A stretch of 64,000 nucleotides of DNA, from assembly GCA_027886185.1 (NCBI GenBank), contig WOAB01000583.1:1302001-1366000 (forward strand), read 5' to 3'. Positions 10,450-22,790 of this stretch are shown in pieces. A program made the translations under genes and the position numbers. Within the stretch, counting starts at the first letter, position 1; each line of letters opens with the position of its first letter. The notes under the pieces were generated by a model that was not told the origin of the DNA, ran no database searches, and was given only the letters and a program-made list of their open reading frames with translations. Source of the stretch: Rheum nobile. Lineage: Eukaryota > Streptophyta > Magnoliopsida > Caryophyllales > Polygonaceae.

Positions 10450-10740
10450 ATTTAGGGTTTGTTTGGGTGTGGTATTTATAAAGATTTTATTTATTTATAA
10501 GGATTTTTTTTATTAATAAATGTGTTTGGTAATAAAGTATTTTTTATAGATGTGTGTAATTTTTTTTAAAAGTGTATGTAGTAAAACAAAAATGAATCTC
10601 AATGTACCCCTTACCAAACATAGCCTTATTTAAGAGTATTTTTTTAAGATAAAGTCTTTATAAGTAAAAAGTACCCCTTACCAAACATAGCCTTATTTAA
10701 GAGTTCACCGGATTGACTTTACCCAAAATGAATCTCAATG
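10450..10740. repeat. Shuffled short direct repeats, MITE-like scar
   Basis: GTACCCCTTACCAAACATAG plus the following CCTTATTTAAGAG occurs at 10604-10637 and again at 10670-10703. AAAATGAATCTCAATG occurs at 10589-10604 and at 10725-10740, bracketing the duplicated part. A loosely complementary GGGTTTGTTTGGGTG lies at 10455. The pattern suggests an old inverted-repeat element rearranged by template switching. Confidence 0.45.
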
Positions 10741-10925
10741 AATTGGGTTTGTAGTTGTACACTTAACACTTGTACTAAACATGTCTTTAAACGGCGGGAT
10801 GGCCTTTCCGTAATTTTGACACCATTTTTTTTCCAGCAAACTCTATGACCCATTTAATCTGATGGCAATCCTAAATCATCCGAGTGGATGATCTTTACAA
10901 ACTTGATACCAAAAGAATCAAAAAC

Positions 10926-11240
10926 CTAGTTCAGATTGGTGAACTCATATCTGGTGTTGAGAATGGGGAATTGGGATGAGGGGTCTGACAAAGAGAGAAG
11001 AATGCGTTGGAAGCTGTGGAGGGCAGGTGGAGGAATATTGTGACCGGCGAGTAGATCCGCAGCACGATTTGCTTCGCGGAAATAGTGATGTACATGAAAA
11101 GACACGAAAGAAGACAAAAGCGTGACAATATCTATGAATTTCCCAAGGGATTTTCCAAATTCCTCAGATGGAGTTGATAATAACTAGGTTATCATTCTCA
11201 ACAATTAGGTGAGTGATATTCAGTCTAGCCGCCTACTGAA
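10926..11240 (-). pseudogene. LINE RNase H domain, C-terminal part (left half of a split gene)
   Basis: The - strand reads ARLNITHLIVENDNLVIINS, then a broken stretch, then FHVHHYFREANRAADLLAGH to a stop at 10926. HLIVENDN and HHYFREANRAADLLA are hallmarks of the RNase H (RVT_3-like) domain at the end of plant L1-type LINE ORF2. The domain breaks at 11240, and its upstream part resumes at 48941 beyond the Tekay-1 insertion. Reading across one copy of the CTGAA duplication rejoins the frame, with one stop. Old, inactive. Confidence 0.8.
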
Positions 11241-12645
11241 TGTAACACCCCCAAATCTCACCTTGAAAGTATTACTGCCAATGACCTCAGATATAACATC
11301 CCAAAGTCATCCCAGACTTTTCCAGTTCATATAAACCATCAAACCACAGTTATAATACACAATATCATAACTCTCATTAAAACCAATGTCTCGGAAATAC
11401 AACAAAATACAAAATCAGAATTATTACAGTGGAAGTCTTAACAAAAATAACACAGCGGAAGTCTTAAAACAAAATAGTTTATCAAAACACCGTCCATCCT
11501 CATAGTCGCTCTAGCCTTCTCGGATCCTCAATTTATCTGATGTGCCGAATCGAACGAATGACACCAGCCAACCATGCAAAGAACAATTTCGGTTGGTTAG
11601 TCTAATGAAAGACCATGCAAGGGTACAAAGCAGAGTGATTCGAAGTAGAAGTATTAGGTTAGACTCGTCGTCTCTCGAATAATAGTCGAGTACGTTAGTC
11701 AACCACCATACTCTACTAGAATACAACAACATGCATGAGAAGAGAAGATTCTGGAGGCCAAGCCTCACAGCAATCAAACACAAAAGGAGACTCCAATGAA
11801 TTGAGCCTTAACAGAAATATGACAAATGTTGGGAACCCAAATAATCAGACAAACACAACATCGCATACGAGCGATCTAAACTAAGACGAGTTTTCCTAGC
11901 TGCACTAACGCTTAGCTGCACTACTCGCCAAGGTATATTAATTATGTGCGCCAAGAGCACTTATCTGAGTTAATTCCAGAACAAACCATAACACGTTATA
12001 AGCTTTTAGATATCCACAACACGATCAAGAACGACTGGACCTCACATAGAGCCCAACGTCCGTATCCACAACAGATCCACAACCATTGATGTCAGGGTCT
12101 CCACTGCCCCTTCACCAATTTATTATCAAGAAACGACTGGACCTCACATAGAGCCCATCGTCCCTACGAATACTCGTGCTAACTAAACAGTTTAACACCA
12201 CAATAAAATCACATCAAAGCCATCACGACCCACACCGTACAATATAACTATAATAGCGTCGATTCTAGCAGAATATACAACCTATTATAATATCAGATTT
12301 TAATCATATTAATTAACATAACTGTTCCCAACATAAACAAGAATCATCCCAAATTAATTAACAACTAAACAATTGATAATTAATGGAAGTATGGAATGAT
12401 GAGCAAGAGCGAACCGCCACTTGTCTTAGATCCGACGAGTTTGAACAAAGCTTAGAAACACCGAGTTCCTGGATCTGAAACTGGGGCAGATCTTGGATAA
12501 TAAATCCCTAAGAAACGAACCATAACGAGACCCTAAGTTAGATTCAATATCCACATAATTGAATCTAAAAGAATAGGAAAAGAATCAAAGGAATCGAGCC
12601 TCGCCCAAAGCCAAGCACCCACGAACACACACTCGGACAAGGATC

Positions 12646-13113
12646 GCCGCGGGTGCGGTGGGAGCTTGCCGCGGGGTGCGGTGGACAGACAGTGGCGAGC
12701 TCTCGCGACAGTGCATCAATGGAGAAACTTACCAAATCGCTTCGTTTGCTTTCGATTTGATTATGGTTTGATCTGCCAACACCTTAGACCTTCAAATACC
12801 ACTAGAGGTACCCTTCTTAACTCAAGGAACACTCCGATGAGAGTTTGGAACAAACTGGAAATAGTGAAAACAGAGGAAAAACAGAGGAAGGAGACGAAGC
12901 TTCACATCCTCTGATTTCGATCCCTTTTATAGTCCCAAAACGAGCTTCCTCAAAGGGAACAAGCAAGGAGACAAGGGGACAGGTCAAGGTGCCACTTGAG
13001 CTGCTCAGAGCTGACACTCCGGCGAGTTGCAGCTGGTGCTTATCGCGAAGACGAAACCGCCTCAGCTTTTGGCCTTCGCCGCGGGTGCGGTCACTTGACC
13101 GCGGGGTGCGGTC
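12646..13113. repeat. Two GC-rich hairpin clusters either side of the TATA box (Tekay-1 3' LTR)
   Basis: Cluster one, 12646-12684, holds GCCGCGGGTGCGGTG and GCCGCGGGGTGCGGTG. Cluster two, 13078-13113, holds GCCGCGGGTGCGGTCA and the 9-bp stem CTTGACCGC-GGGGT-GCGGTCAAG. The TATA box lies between them, so one cluster is in U3 and the other in the transcribed leader. The same layout is at 48232-48690 in the 5' LTR. Confidence 0.85.
12921..12932 (-). promoter_or_regulatory. Tekay-1 LTR TATA box
   Basis: The - strand reads CTATAAAAGGGA. The same sequence is at 48497-48508 in the 5' LTR. It marks the U3/R boundary about 435 bp into the LTR. Confidence 0.75.
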
Positions 13114-13364
13114 AAGCCCAATTTTCACCCTTCTAATCCAATTCACTTTTGGGTTAAATTTCTTAACCCCGAGTTAAATATATTTGTACACGATCGACAA
13201 TTTAACCCCAAAAATACTTCAACTGTATTTTATATTACTCAGAAAAATATTACAGAGTTCAAACAATATACAGAATGTCCGAAACTCTCTTAAAAATTAA
13301 TCCGACTAGTAATACGGGAGTTGGAAATATTCCAAAATATCCTTATAAAATGAGGGATATTACA

Positions 13365-13384
13365 TTACCTCCCCCTTAAAAGAA
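13365..13384 (-). promoter_or_regulatory. Tekay-1 polypurine tract
   Basis: On the - strand TTTTAAGGGGGAGGTAA runs directly into the TG of the 3' LTR. The same position in Tekay-2 (16717-16735) reads AAGGGGGAGGAGA. Confidence 0.85.
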
Positions 13385-13409
13385 GTTTCGACCCCGAAAC
13401 TTGGCTATT

Positions 13410-14271
13410 CTAGGCCGACAACAACTCGGGAAATCGTCTAAGCATATCCTCTTCAGTCTCCCAAGTAACCTCCTCGGTTCCTGATTTGGACCACAAAATT
13501 CGTACCAACGGTACCACCTTATTGCGCAATTGCTTCACTCGGCGCTCAAGAATTCGCACGGGTATCTCCTCGTAGGTACCATTTGCCTGGATCTTGATGT
13601 CTTCATAACTCAGCACATGAGATTCATCTGGCACATACTTCCTTAACAAGGATACGTGGAACACGTTGTGTACTGGATGTGCCGATGGCGGCAATGCCAA
13701 ATGGTACGCTAGAGATCCCACCCTATCAAGGATCTCAAATGGTCCCACGTAGCGAGGGTTAAGCTTCCCACGCTTACCAAATCTGAACACACCCTTGGTC
13801 GGCGATACTTTGACAAACACTTTATCACCAACCTCAAACTCAACATTCCTACGCTTCGGATCAGCGTAAGACTTTTGTCGACTATGGGCCGTCAACATCC
13901 TTTGTCTTATCAAAGCAATGTCCGAGGCAGTCCTTTCGACTAGCTCTGGTCTGAGCAGAATCTTGTCGGCATTTTCATCCCAACAAATCGGAGATCTGCA
14001 CTTGCGACCGTACAAAGCCTCGAATGGAGCCATCTTGATAGTAGCATGCCAGCTATTGTTGTAGGTGAACTCAATCAGACTCAGGCTGTCTTCCCAGCTA
14101 GTCGAATGATTGAGTACACAAGCTCTTAGCAAATCCTCCAAGGTCTGGATGGTCCTCTAAGACTGTCCATCAGTTTGATGATGTACTGAATCTTAACTCG
14201 GTTCCCATAGCCTTGTGCAATTCCTTCCAGAATCTAGACATGAATCGGCCATCACGATCTGTGTAACACCC
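13410..14271 (-). pseudogene. Tekay-1 integrase, C-terminal part with chromodomain-like tail
   Basis: This is the downstream half of the integrase split by Tekay-2. From 14271 it reads RDGRFMSRFWKELHKAMGTE (core domain). It then loses frame through an 8-bp deletion near 14185 relative to Tekay-2 (ATG context at 14141 restores it). It continues with FTYNNSWHATIKMAPFEALY, the GPY/F-type LNPRYVGPFEILDRVG, HPVHNVFHVSLLRKYVPD, and the tail VRILWSKSGTEEVTWETEED at the end. The tail matches the chromodomain position in chromoviruses, which targets integration to chromatin marks. The stop is at 13410-13412. Confidence 0.92.
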
Positions 14272-16716
14272 CCAAAACTTAACCCTTTTGGAAATGTATT
14301 ACCGCTAGTGACCCCAGTGTTCCTTACCGAGATCACCCAAGGCTTTACCATTTAAATACAATTTATGAAATATAAATGATACATAATGATCAAAACATTC
14401 AATTCTAAAACATAACATTGTCAAAGAAACATGAGTTACGGGATTACAACCCAATCCCGAATAGGCTAACATAGAGTTTAAACCAAATACAGCGGAAGTC
14501 TTAGAAGACATAAATAGAGTACAGCGGAAGTCTTTATAAAATACATTGCCCAAAAGATCTCAACCTGATTAAAAGACATTATTAAAACATCAAAAAACCA
14601 CCGTCGCCTCCATAGTCCTTCTAGTCTTCTCAACTACGCTCTATCTGATGTGCCGAATCGAACGGATGACACCAGCCCACATGCGGAGAACAATGTTCGT
14701 GGGTTAGTCTACTTGAATAGACTAGCAAGGGTACAAAGCAGAAGGTTCGAAGTAGTTGTATTAGGTTAGACTCATCGTTTCTTGAATGATAATCGATAAC
14801 GATAATCAACCTTCATACTTCTACTGAAATATCATCAATAAGTATGCACAAGAGAAGATTCCAACTGAAGTGAATCTTATCGGAAAGAAATGACAAAGTC
14901 TGGAACTTTAAAGAATCACAGTATCGCATTCGAGCGATTTTAAAAGCTGACTTAGATGTTTCGGTCCACGACCAACCTCATCGCCTACAACGAATTCAGA
15001 TTGGAAAGAGAACGTACTCTGATCAAAAGTCGAGACGAGCTTTCCTAGCTGCACTATCGCTTAGTTGCACTACTCGCTAAAGGTTTATTAATTATGTGCG
15101 TTGAGTAGTACTTATCTGATTTATGTTTCAAAAACACGCATCACGTTATTAGACTTTTACATGTGTACCCCACCATTGGGACGACACATCTTAGTATACG
15201 TTTCGTCGAGAGTGACGCACACCGGAAGGTTTGTGACACCAGCTAAGTGTCCTGCCTCTACACACTTGTGAAAGAGACCGGTCATGACCATAAAATGGTA
15301 TTGGATGGGGACGAGCCACCCCTCTACCCGATTATAAAGAAACGACTGGACGGGGTCCGAGTAACGTTCCTATCTAACAGTGCTAACTAAACAAGTCTAG
15401 CACAACGATAGTTCGGATAAATCCACATAAATGCCCGCAAGGCGATCATAAATAATAGCGTTGTTCTAGCAGATATACAACCTATTATAATATCAATATT
15501 TTATTTTCCAAAACAGTTTACCAAAACCATTTCCAGACAAACAGAGTATTCATTCCAAATTAATTACTCAGATAAACTACTGATAATTAATGTAAATATG
15601 GAACGAATGAGCAAGAGCGAACCGCCACTTGCCTTAATCCGCTGAATTGGAACAAGCCTAACGACGACGGGATTCCGGGCTCAACACGGGTATAGCTCCG
15701 ACAGCACAACAACCTTCGAGTCGACCCATAAAGAAACCCTAAGTTAGATATGAGATAACAACAATACGAATCTAAAGGAAGACGAAAGGATACAAAATGA
15801 ACGACACCCGAACAACGACCACCCAGGGCTGAGGCCAAAAGAAGCCATGACCTTCTAGCGGCGGTCATCGGGTTCATCATGGCGGTCGCCGTGTTCATCA
15901 CGGCGGTCGCCGCCGAGAACACGGCGGTTGCCGCGGTGAACCCAGAACAGAACGGCGAGGGCAGAAAACTCACCAAACACACGCGAAACGCTCCCCTTTG
16001 GCCTTGCTTGGGTTCTGACCTTCAAAGGCAACCAAGAGGCTTCTCAAGGGCTACTGGAACACACCAACAACACCCCCGACGATCACCACTAAACTCCGGC
16101 GAAGCAAGCTTTTCCGGCGAGAAGAGATTTGAGAGATTTAGGCTGAGATTTGTGCCCAATCTGACCCAAAACCTCCTCAATTTATATCCAAAGCACAAGG
16201 GGACACCATGATGGTCTACAACGAGGCGGAGCAGGGCTAAATCGGCGCATCAGAGGCTCGCCGGAGACCTCTGGGTATTACCCGCTGGCTAGCTCGCGAC
16301 GGCAACTTACGGCGGTCGCCGCCCTTACTGCGGCGGTCGCCGCCCTTAATGCGGCGGTCGCCGTTTCCTGGTCTTCGCGCCCTGCTAGAAGACGAGGGCA
16401 CTGTTGCCTCGAGCCCTTCGCGGCGGTCACCGCCTTAATTGCGGCGGTCACCGCCTTAATTGCGGCGGTCGCCGCCACCATGGCTTTGCCCTTCTCAGCT
16501 TTTGAACGATATCGATTTAACTCGGGATAAAAATAATCGTACACGAATGAGTATTAACATTCAAAGAACGTTGTCTGTATATTATTTCACTGAGAAAAAT
16601 ATTACAGATACAGAGATCATTACAAAATGTCTTAAACTCTCTGAATTAAATCCGACGTACAAAATGGGTGTTCGGAAAATTCCCAAATTAACCTTACAAA
16701 ATTACGGGGTATCACA
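14272..16716 (-). repeat. Tekay-2 3' LTR
   Basis: On the - strand it begins TGTGATACCCCGTAA and ends GGGGGTGTTACA. A TATA-like GGATATAAA lies at 16181-16189. Hairpin clusters at 15858-15935 and 16311-16476 flank it. Its partner is 32227-34593. Confidence 0.94.
15858..16476. repeat. GCGGCGGTCGCCGC hairpin clusters flanking TATA (Tekay-2 3' LTR)
   Basis: The unit GCGGCGGTCGCCGC (or GGTCACCG) is a near-perfect palindrome. Four or five copies lie at 15858-15935 and six at 16311-16476. The latter are in two runs of three with 22-23-bp spacing (joined by CCTTAATT or CCTTACT). The partner LTR (33807-33866 and 34218-34346) has three and four copies, so units were gained or lost after insertion. Confidence 0.88.
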
Positions 16717-16752
16717 TCTCCTCCCCCTTAAAAGAAGTTTCGACCCCGAAAC

Positions 16753-19700
16753 TTAGGTCGAGAATAACTCGGGAAAACGCCTGAGCATATCTGACTCGGT
16801 TTCCCACGTTTCCCAAGTGACTTCTTCTGATCCGGACTTCGACCACAGAATTCGTACCAATGGTACGACCTTGTTGCGAAGCTGCTTCTCACGATGCTCC
16901 AGAATGCGCACTGGCATCTCTTCATCGGTACCATTCGCCTGAATCTCAATGTCCTCATAGCTCAGAACATGAGACTCATCTGGTACATACTTCCTGAGCA
17001 GAGATACGTGGAACACATTATGCACTGGGTGAGCCGATGGCGGCAACGCCAAGCGGTATGCTAGAGATCCCACTCTATCCAGAATCTCGAATGGTCTCAC
17101 GTAGCGAGGGTTAAGCTTCCCATGCTTACCAAACCTGAAAACTCCTTTGGATGACGATACCTTGACAAAAACCTTGTCACCGACCTCGAACTCGATAGTC
17201 CTGCGCTTCCGATCTGCGTAGGACTTCTGTCGACTCTGAGCGGTTAACATCCTTTGTCTGATCAAAGCAATGTCCGAAGCTGTCCTCTCGACTAACTCTG
17301 GCCCAAGCAGAATCTTGTCGGCGTTATCATCCTAACAAATCGTAGATCTGCATCTACGACCATACAAAGCTTCAAACATAGCCATCTTGATTGTAGCATG
17401 CCAGCTATTGTTGTACGTGAACTCAATCAGACTCAAGTTGTCCTCCCAGCTAGTCGAATGATCGAGTACACAAGCTCTAAGCATATCCTCCAGGGTCTGG
17501 ATGGTCCTTTTAGACTGACCATCTATCTGAGGATGAAACGCGGTGCTGAACCTCAACTCGGTTCCCATAGCCTTATGAAGTTCCTGCCAAAACCTTGACA
17601 TGAAACATCCATCCCTATCCGATACAATGGTTTTAGGGATACCATGTAAACGGACAATCTCCTTGTGGTAAACTTCTGCTAACTTCTGGGTTTCCCATGT
17701 GGTCTTGATGGCTATGAAATGAGCACTCTTCGTAAGCATGTCCATAATTACCCAGATAGCATCTTTCTGACTTTGAGTTTTTGGTAGCCCGGTGACGAAG
17801 TCCATGGCAATGTCCTCCCATTTCCATTCTGGTACGGGGAGAGGTAGCAGCTGACCACCTGGTCTGCGGTGTTCGATCTTGACCTTTTGGCAGGTTAAGC
17901 ACCTTGCCACAAAGTCTGCTACATCCCACTTCATGTTTGGCCACCAAAACTTCTTTCGAAGATTCTTGTACATCTTGCTAGAGCCAGGATGCACAGAATA
18001 AGCTGAAGAATGAGCTTCTCTCATCACCAACTGACGAAGACCTTCTGTGTCAGGCATACAGATCCGATCCCGAAACCAAAGTGATCCATCATCCTGAACC
18101 ACAAAACTGGGAGCTTTCCCGTCCATCACTTCACTGCTTAACTTCACCAAGATGATGTCATCGACTTGCTTTTCTTTGATTTGATCTAGTAGCGTAGCCT
18201 GAATTTACAACATACTCAGGTACCCTCTACGTTGGTCATACAAGACTTCAATGTCGCATGACTCTTGGTTTAGCTTGGTCTGAGCAGTAAGTAGAGCAAC
18301 TACAGTCTCGTGCGTTGTCTTCCGGCTCAGTGCATCAGCTACTACATTAGCCTTGCCCGGATGATACAGCAACTCCATGTCGTAGTCTTTGAGCAACTCT
18401 AGCCAGCGGCGTTGTCTCATATTCAACTCCTTCTGAGTGAATATGTACTTGAGACTCTTGTGATCGGTGAAGACTTGGCATCTTATACCGTAGAGATAAT
18501 GCCTCCAAATCTTCAGTGCAAACACTACCGCTGCTAACTCAAGATCATGTGTCGGATAGTTTTCTTCGTAAGTTTTGAGTTGTCTGGATGCATAAGCAAT
18601 AACCCTGCCTATTTGCATCAATACACAACCCAAACCATATTTCGAAGCATCACTATAGACCACATAATCCTCGTTCCCTTCTGGAAGTGCTAACACTGGT
18701 GCAGAGGTTAGACGTCGTTTCAACTCTTGAAAACTGGCCTCGCACTTGTCATTCCAGACAAATTTCTTGTGAACCTTGCGGAGTAAATTGGTCATAGGTA
18801 GAGCGGTCTTTGAAAACCCCTCCACAAACCGTTTGTAATACCCGGCAAGTCCAAGAAAACTGCGCACCTCCTTCACATTCTGAGGCTGCTTCCAATTAGC
18901 CACTGCTTCAATCTTCTGGGGATCAACCATAACCCCCTTCTCATTGATCACATGGCCTAAGAAAGCCACTTCCTTCATCCAGAATTCACACTTAGACAAT
19001 TTAGCATAAAGCTGATGTTGTCTAAGGACTGACAAAGCAATCCGCAGGTGTTCCTCGTGCACCTCTTCATTCGGAGAATAGATCAGAATGTCGTCGATGA
19101 AGACCACCACGAACTTATCCAAGTACTGGTGAAAACATCGATTCATTAGATCCATAAAGACTGTTGGAGCATTTGTAAGTCCAAAAGGCATCACTACGAA
19201 CTCGTAATGACCATATTTGGTCCTAAACGCAGTTCTAGGAATGTCTTGCTCACGAATTCTGAGTTGATGATATCCAGATCTCAGGTCGATCTTGGAGAAA
19301 ACTCTCACTCCTTGCAACTGATCCAACAAATCATCAATCCTTGGCAACGGGTACTTGTTCTTGATCGTCACTTTGTTCAACTCTCGGTAGTCGATACAAA
19401 GTCGGAATGATCCGTCCTTCTTTTTGACGAATAATACCGGAGCACCCCACGGCGATGCACTCGGCCTAATATAACCTTTGTCAAGGAGATCTTCAAGTTG
19501 ACTCTTCAACTCTTGCATCTCTGTTGGAGCCATCCGATACGGTGCCTTAGAAATTGGCGCGGTACCAGGTTCAAGATCAATGGTAAACTCTACGTCACGG
19601 TTCGGAGGTAATCCATGAATCTCCTCTGGAAAGACATCCGAGAATTCTCTAACCATTGGAATATCAAGAATCGCAGGTCCATCTTTCGCGGGCGAATCCA

Positions 19701-20193
19701 AGTAGCAGAGGTACCCGACACAACCTTGTCGTAGTAGCTTAAACGCAGCCATCGCATTGATCAGCTTGCCAATATCAGCGTCATTCTGGCCCTTGAACTT
19801 GCACACGAACTGGCCCTTAGATGTCACCGTCACTGTTCTTGAACTGAAATCGATCACCGCCTTGTGACGCATCAGCCAATCCATACCAAGAATGATGTCG
19901 TATGGTGCCATGGCTATACAGATCAGATCTGCCTCAAACTCCTTACCCTGAATGGTAATCGGAAAGTCGGACAGATGCTTGGTTCCCACCAAACGTTTTC
20001 CATTAGGAAGACTAACGACGAAAGGGTCGCACGAATCGTTGCACACTAAGTCTAACTTGCTAACACAGCTATCCGAAATAAAGGAATGCGTAGCACCAGA
20101 ATCAAACAGAATGCACACGGAAGTAGAGTGAAGGTATAAAGTACCTTGAGCAATCAGAGCGTTGGGTCCATCTGCTTCACGCATCTCGTACAA
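16753..20193 (-). pseudogene. Tekay-2 pol: protease, RT, RNase H, integrase
   Basis: This is one continuous - strand frame downstream of gag. The protease is CILFDSGATHSFIS (about 20105; DSG active site) with ILGMDWLMRH. The RT has VKKKDGSFRLCIDYRELNKV, the catalytic FIDDILIYS (about 19085) and YAKLSKCEFW. The RNase H has VYSDASKYGLGCVLM and HPGKANVVADALSRK. The integrase has the HHCC-type AHSSAYSVHPGSSKMYKNLR ... CLTCQKVK, core MDFVTGLPK and IVSDRDGCF, then the GPY-like and chromodomain-like tail to 16753. Only two stops interrupt: TAA at 18205-18207 (family Glu) and TAG at 17332-17334 (family Trp). It is the best preserved polymerase in the window. It would copy the element RNA and integrate the cDNA. 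Confidence 0.93.
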
Positions 20194-21462
20194 GCGTTGA
20201 CCCTGACTTCCAGAAATAGCTGGGGCCTTTCCCCTGTTCTGAGCAGTCGTCTGAACTGACGGGCTAGGAGTCTCGGCAGGCTTGAACCTGGGTCGGTTGC
20301 TGTGATGAACTGACCCTTGCTGCGACTCTACTCCCTTCTGCTTCCCCTGCTTGCAGAACTTCTGCAGATGACCATCACGTCCACACCCAAAGCACGATCT
20401 CTTCTCCTTCTGACACTCATTGCTCTTGTGCCCAACAATACCATATTTATAACACTGAACTGAACTTCTGCTCTAAATGGACTGCTGCGTTGACCCTCCG
20501 TGAGTCATGTCCATCTTTGCTCGGCCAGACTTGGCAAAGCTAGACGGTGGCGCATGTCACTTAAATCCACCACCCTGATTCTGCATCGACCTCTGTCGGA
20601 TGCGTCTCTTCGTTGACTCATCCAGAGTCACCTCCAGCTTGTAGGCAACATCCATATACTGCTCCAGAGTAGAGCATGTGTGGTGCACCATCAACGGCTT
20701 GATATCTGGACTCATCCACTCGTGGAAGTACCAGATCTTTTGTGCCTCGCTGGTTATCTCAGTTGGGGCGTACTACAGAAGATGATTGAACTTGGTTGCC
20801 AGCTCGGCTACCTTCAATCCATTAGTCTTGGGATACAGAAACTCCTTGTATTTCTCCTCTCTCATAGCACGAGAGAAGAAACGGTCAATCATTTTGGTCT
20901 TAAACATCGACCAGGTTAACACAGGGCTATCAGCTAAGCCTGTACTCTCCCACCACTCACTGGCCTCATCCTTTAACTGCAAGGAAGCTATGTGGACCTT
21001 CTCAGCCTCGGTACACACCACATTGCGGAACAGCCGCTCCATGTGAGAGAACCAATGGGTCACCCTAACGGGTTCCCCTTTTTCGTTGAAGCTGTCAGGC
21101 CTCATAGAACTGATGGTCTTCAGAGCACGACCATAGTTGTCCCTAGTCCTGACTGCATTCTCTTGGACATCATGGTTTTCTGGCTCCTCAAACCTAGGAA
21201 CCGGTGGGGAATTCTGCACACCTTGCGCTTGAGGTGCATTAGGTCGCATAGCATCAGCGATAGCCTGCATGACAATTCCCCGAATTGTCTCAACTGCTGT
21301 AGCATCAAACACTGTTGGTACATTACTCTGATCCTGACCATTGGCTCTGGATTGATTATGGAATTCAGATACATGCTCATCTTGTGCAACATCTCTTATA
21401 ATTGGTCTGGGCTCCTGACTAGTCCCAACCCCAACTCGCCTTGTGTTCCTTGTGTTCACCAT
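20194..21462 (-). pseudogene. Tekay-2 gag with two zinc knuckles
   Basis: The start is set at MVNTRNTRR (21462), shared with Tekay-1 gag. A capsid-type Retrotrans_gag region follows (VTHWFSHMERLFRNVVCTEA ... WSMFKTKMIDRFFSRAMREE). The first CCHC knuckle is damaged (CYKYG instead of CYNCG); the second, CFGCGRDGHLQKFC, is intact. In-frame stops are at 20773-20775 (TAG for Gln), 20557-20559 (TGA for Arg) and 20473-20475 (TAG for Gln). All fit C-to-T transitions. It forms the particle and packages RNA, and is in the same frame as pol. Confidence 0.88.
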
Positions 21463-21740
21463 CTGTTTACCGATCAAATTCCAAGTATTTCATACATTAA
21501 TATTCATTCCATAAACTTAATGTAGCAAAATTACTCGGAATAGACCAACTTGGTATTTTATAGATGAACTGGAACTATTTTACAAGCTACACATAAGTCT
21601 ATCCTCCGAGCGCTAGGACAAAACTTGCTCGGAGATAAAAGTGTTTCACAGAGTACTTGCCGCAATACTGAAATGTTACACAAAGTACATATTGAAATAC
21701 TAAGAAAGGAAACTACTACGATAGGCAACGCCAATCCTCA

Positions 21741-22697
21741 TCAAGGCGCTCCAAAACGTCTCCTATAAGACTGGCTACTCGTGCAAGGTCTCTTCGGACT
21801 AGGCTCACCATCGAGCTCTGGCGATGGGTTTCGCACCCTGCTTGGTCCTGGGTCACATGGCTCTGGTGACTCAGACCCAACCTCAGTCGTGGAAAAGAAA
21901 GGATTGTCCATAAGAGGTCCTCATATCCCAGCCCTCCTCTGAGCGCTAACGATCGCCTGATCCATCTACTGTTGCTGCTCCATATGAGAGCTCATTTCGC
22001 CCTGGAAAAGGATCTCTCTCAACTCAGCCTCTGATCTCCTCCTCCTCCTCCGAGGCGGAGTAGGCGGATAGTCCTCGTAGATCATGGTCGGGCCACTCCT
22101 CCCAATACCGTGCTCAGTGTATAGTGCCTCCCAATCAACATCAGTCATGAGCGCATAAGCCGACACTGGTGATAGTTCTGGACTGGGGGGAATAAACTGT
22201 ACCCCTGGCTCCTGACTGTCCACTAGCAAGTGCCTCAAGTTGTCTGGCTCATGGCTTTGCTCTTCCAGGTCCATCTCGGGGTCCTCCTTAGGATCATCTT
22301 TGATGGGATCCTCATCCTCGGGATCAATCTCGATCATATCCTCGTCCTTGACAGGATATATCTCTAGCATCTCTTCTCCCTCATCTTCGTCATCCTCGTC
22401 CCCTTCCGGGACCATCTCTATCTGGTAATCATCATCGTAATGCCCTAAGGCATATCTAGACGACTCACCCACTTCTTGCACTGCTTCCTCCCTGAGTGGC
22501 GCTACATGTGCAGCTACAGTGACCACTGCATCCCTAGGCGTAAGGACATCAGACTCGGGAATCACATACTTGATGTCCTCGGGCGGGCTACTCATGCCTC
22601 CAACCTCGAAACATCGCTGGGGAATCGGAAATCTAGCCTGCTTGGAGACGGCGGGTCCGTCTTGGCCTCCTCCGACCCCGATCTGAGAGAGAGACAT
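21741..22697 (-). pseudogene. Tekay-2 pre-gag ORF, acidic protein of unknown function
   Basis: This is an extra ORF between the leader and gag, in 318 codons from MSLSQIGVGGG to RRRFGAP. It is interrupted only by TAG at 21966 (codon 244) and TGA at 21921 (codon 259). The N-terminus has RCFEVGGMSSPPEDIKYVIP. The middle is strongly acidic (runs of D/E, 22260-22440). A conserved block reads DNLRHLLV ... ALMTDVDWEALYTEHGIG, then RRRRRR. The C-terminus is SPEPCDPGPSRVRNPSPELD ... KRPC. The same order and blocks occur in Tekay-1 (38697-46584). I see no signal peptide, membrane segment or known domain. The acidic core plus basic patch would suit a nucleic-acid or chromatin partner, but that is inference. 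Confidence 0.75.
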
Positions 22698-22790
22698 GCA
22701 CCCATCCTACAGGACAACGAGGAATCGAGTTAGTCTTTCTAGACATAGAAGCAAGCTTACTACATCAGACTATCCAGAAGACATGACTAT
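22698..22790 (-). other. Tekay-2 leader, part 1 (before the Tat-1 insertion)
   Basis: This is the noncoding leader between the pre-gag ORF start and the Tat-1 insertion site. It ends in the TSD ACTAT at 22786-22790. The leader continues at 32100-32226. Confidence 0.8.

Larger units (their letters stand above)
11241..13364 (-). repeat. Tekay-1 3' LTR
   Basis: This is the near-identical partner of 46812-48940. On the - strand it begins TGTAATATCCC and ends GGGGGTGTTACA. It contains a TATA box (12921-12932) with GC-rich hairpin clusters on both sides. It encodes no protein; the ORFs within it are chance. Confidence 0.95.

Noticed and set aside
12845..13177. ORFs on both strands in the Tekay-1 LTR (also 48253-48753)
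   Set aside because: They lie across the LTR promoter and are present only because the LTR is GC-rich there; no domain and no conservation expected.
15587..16544. Ala/Thr-rich ORFs in the Tekay-2 LTR
   Set aside because: They are translations of the GGCGGTCGCC repeat units.
22240..22428. Ser/Gly-rich 62-codon + strand ORF
   Set aside because: Mirror of the acidic D/E-rich region of the pre-gag ORF on the - strand.
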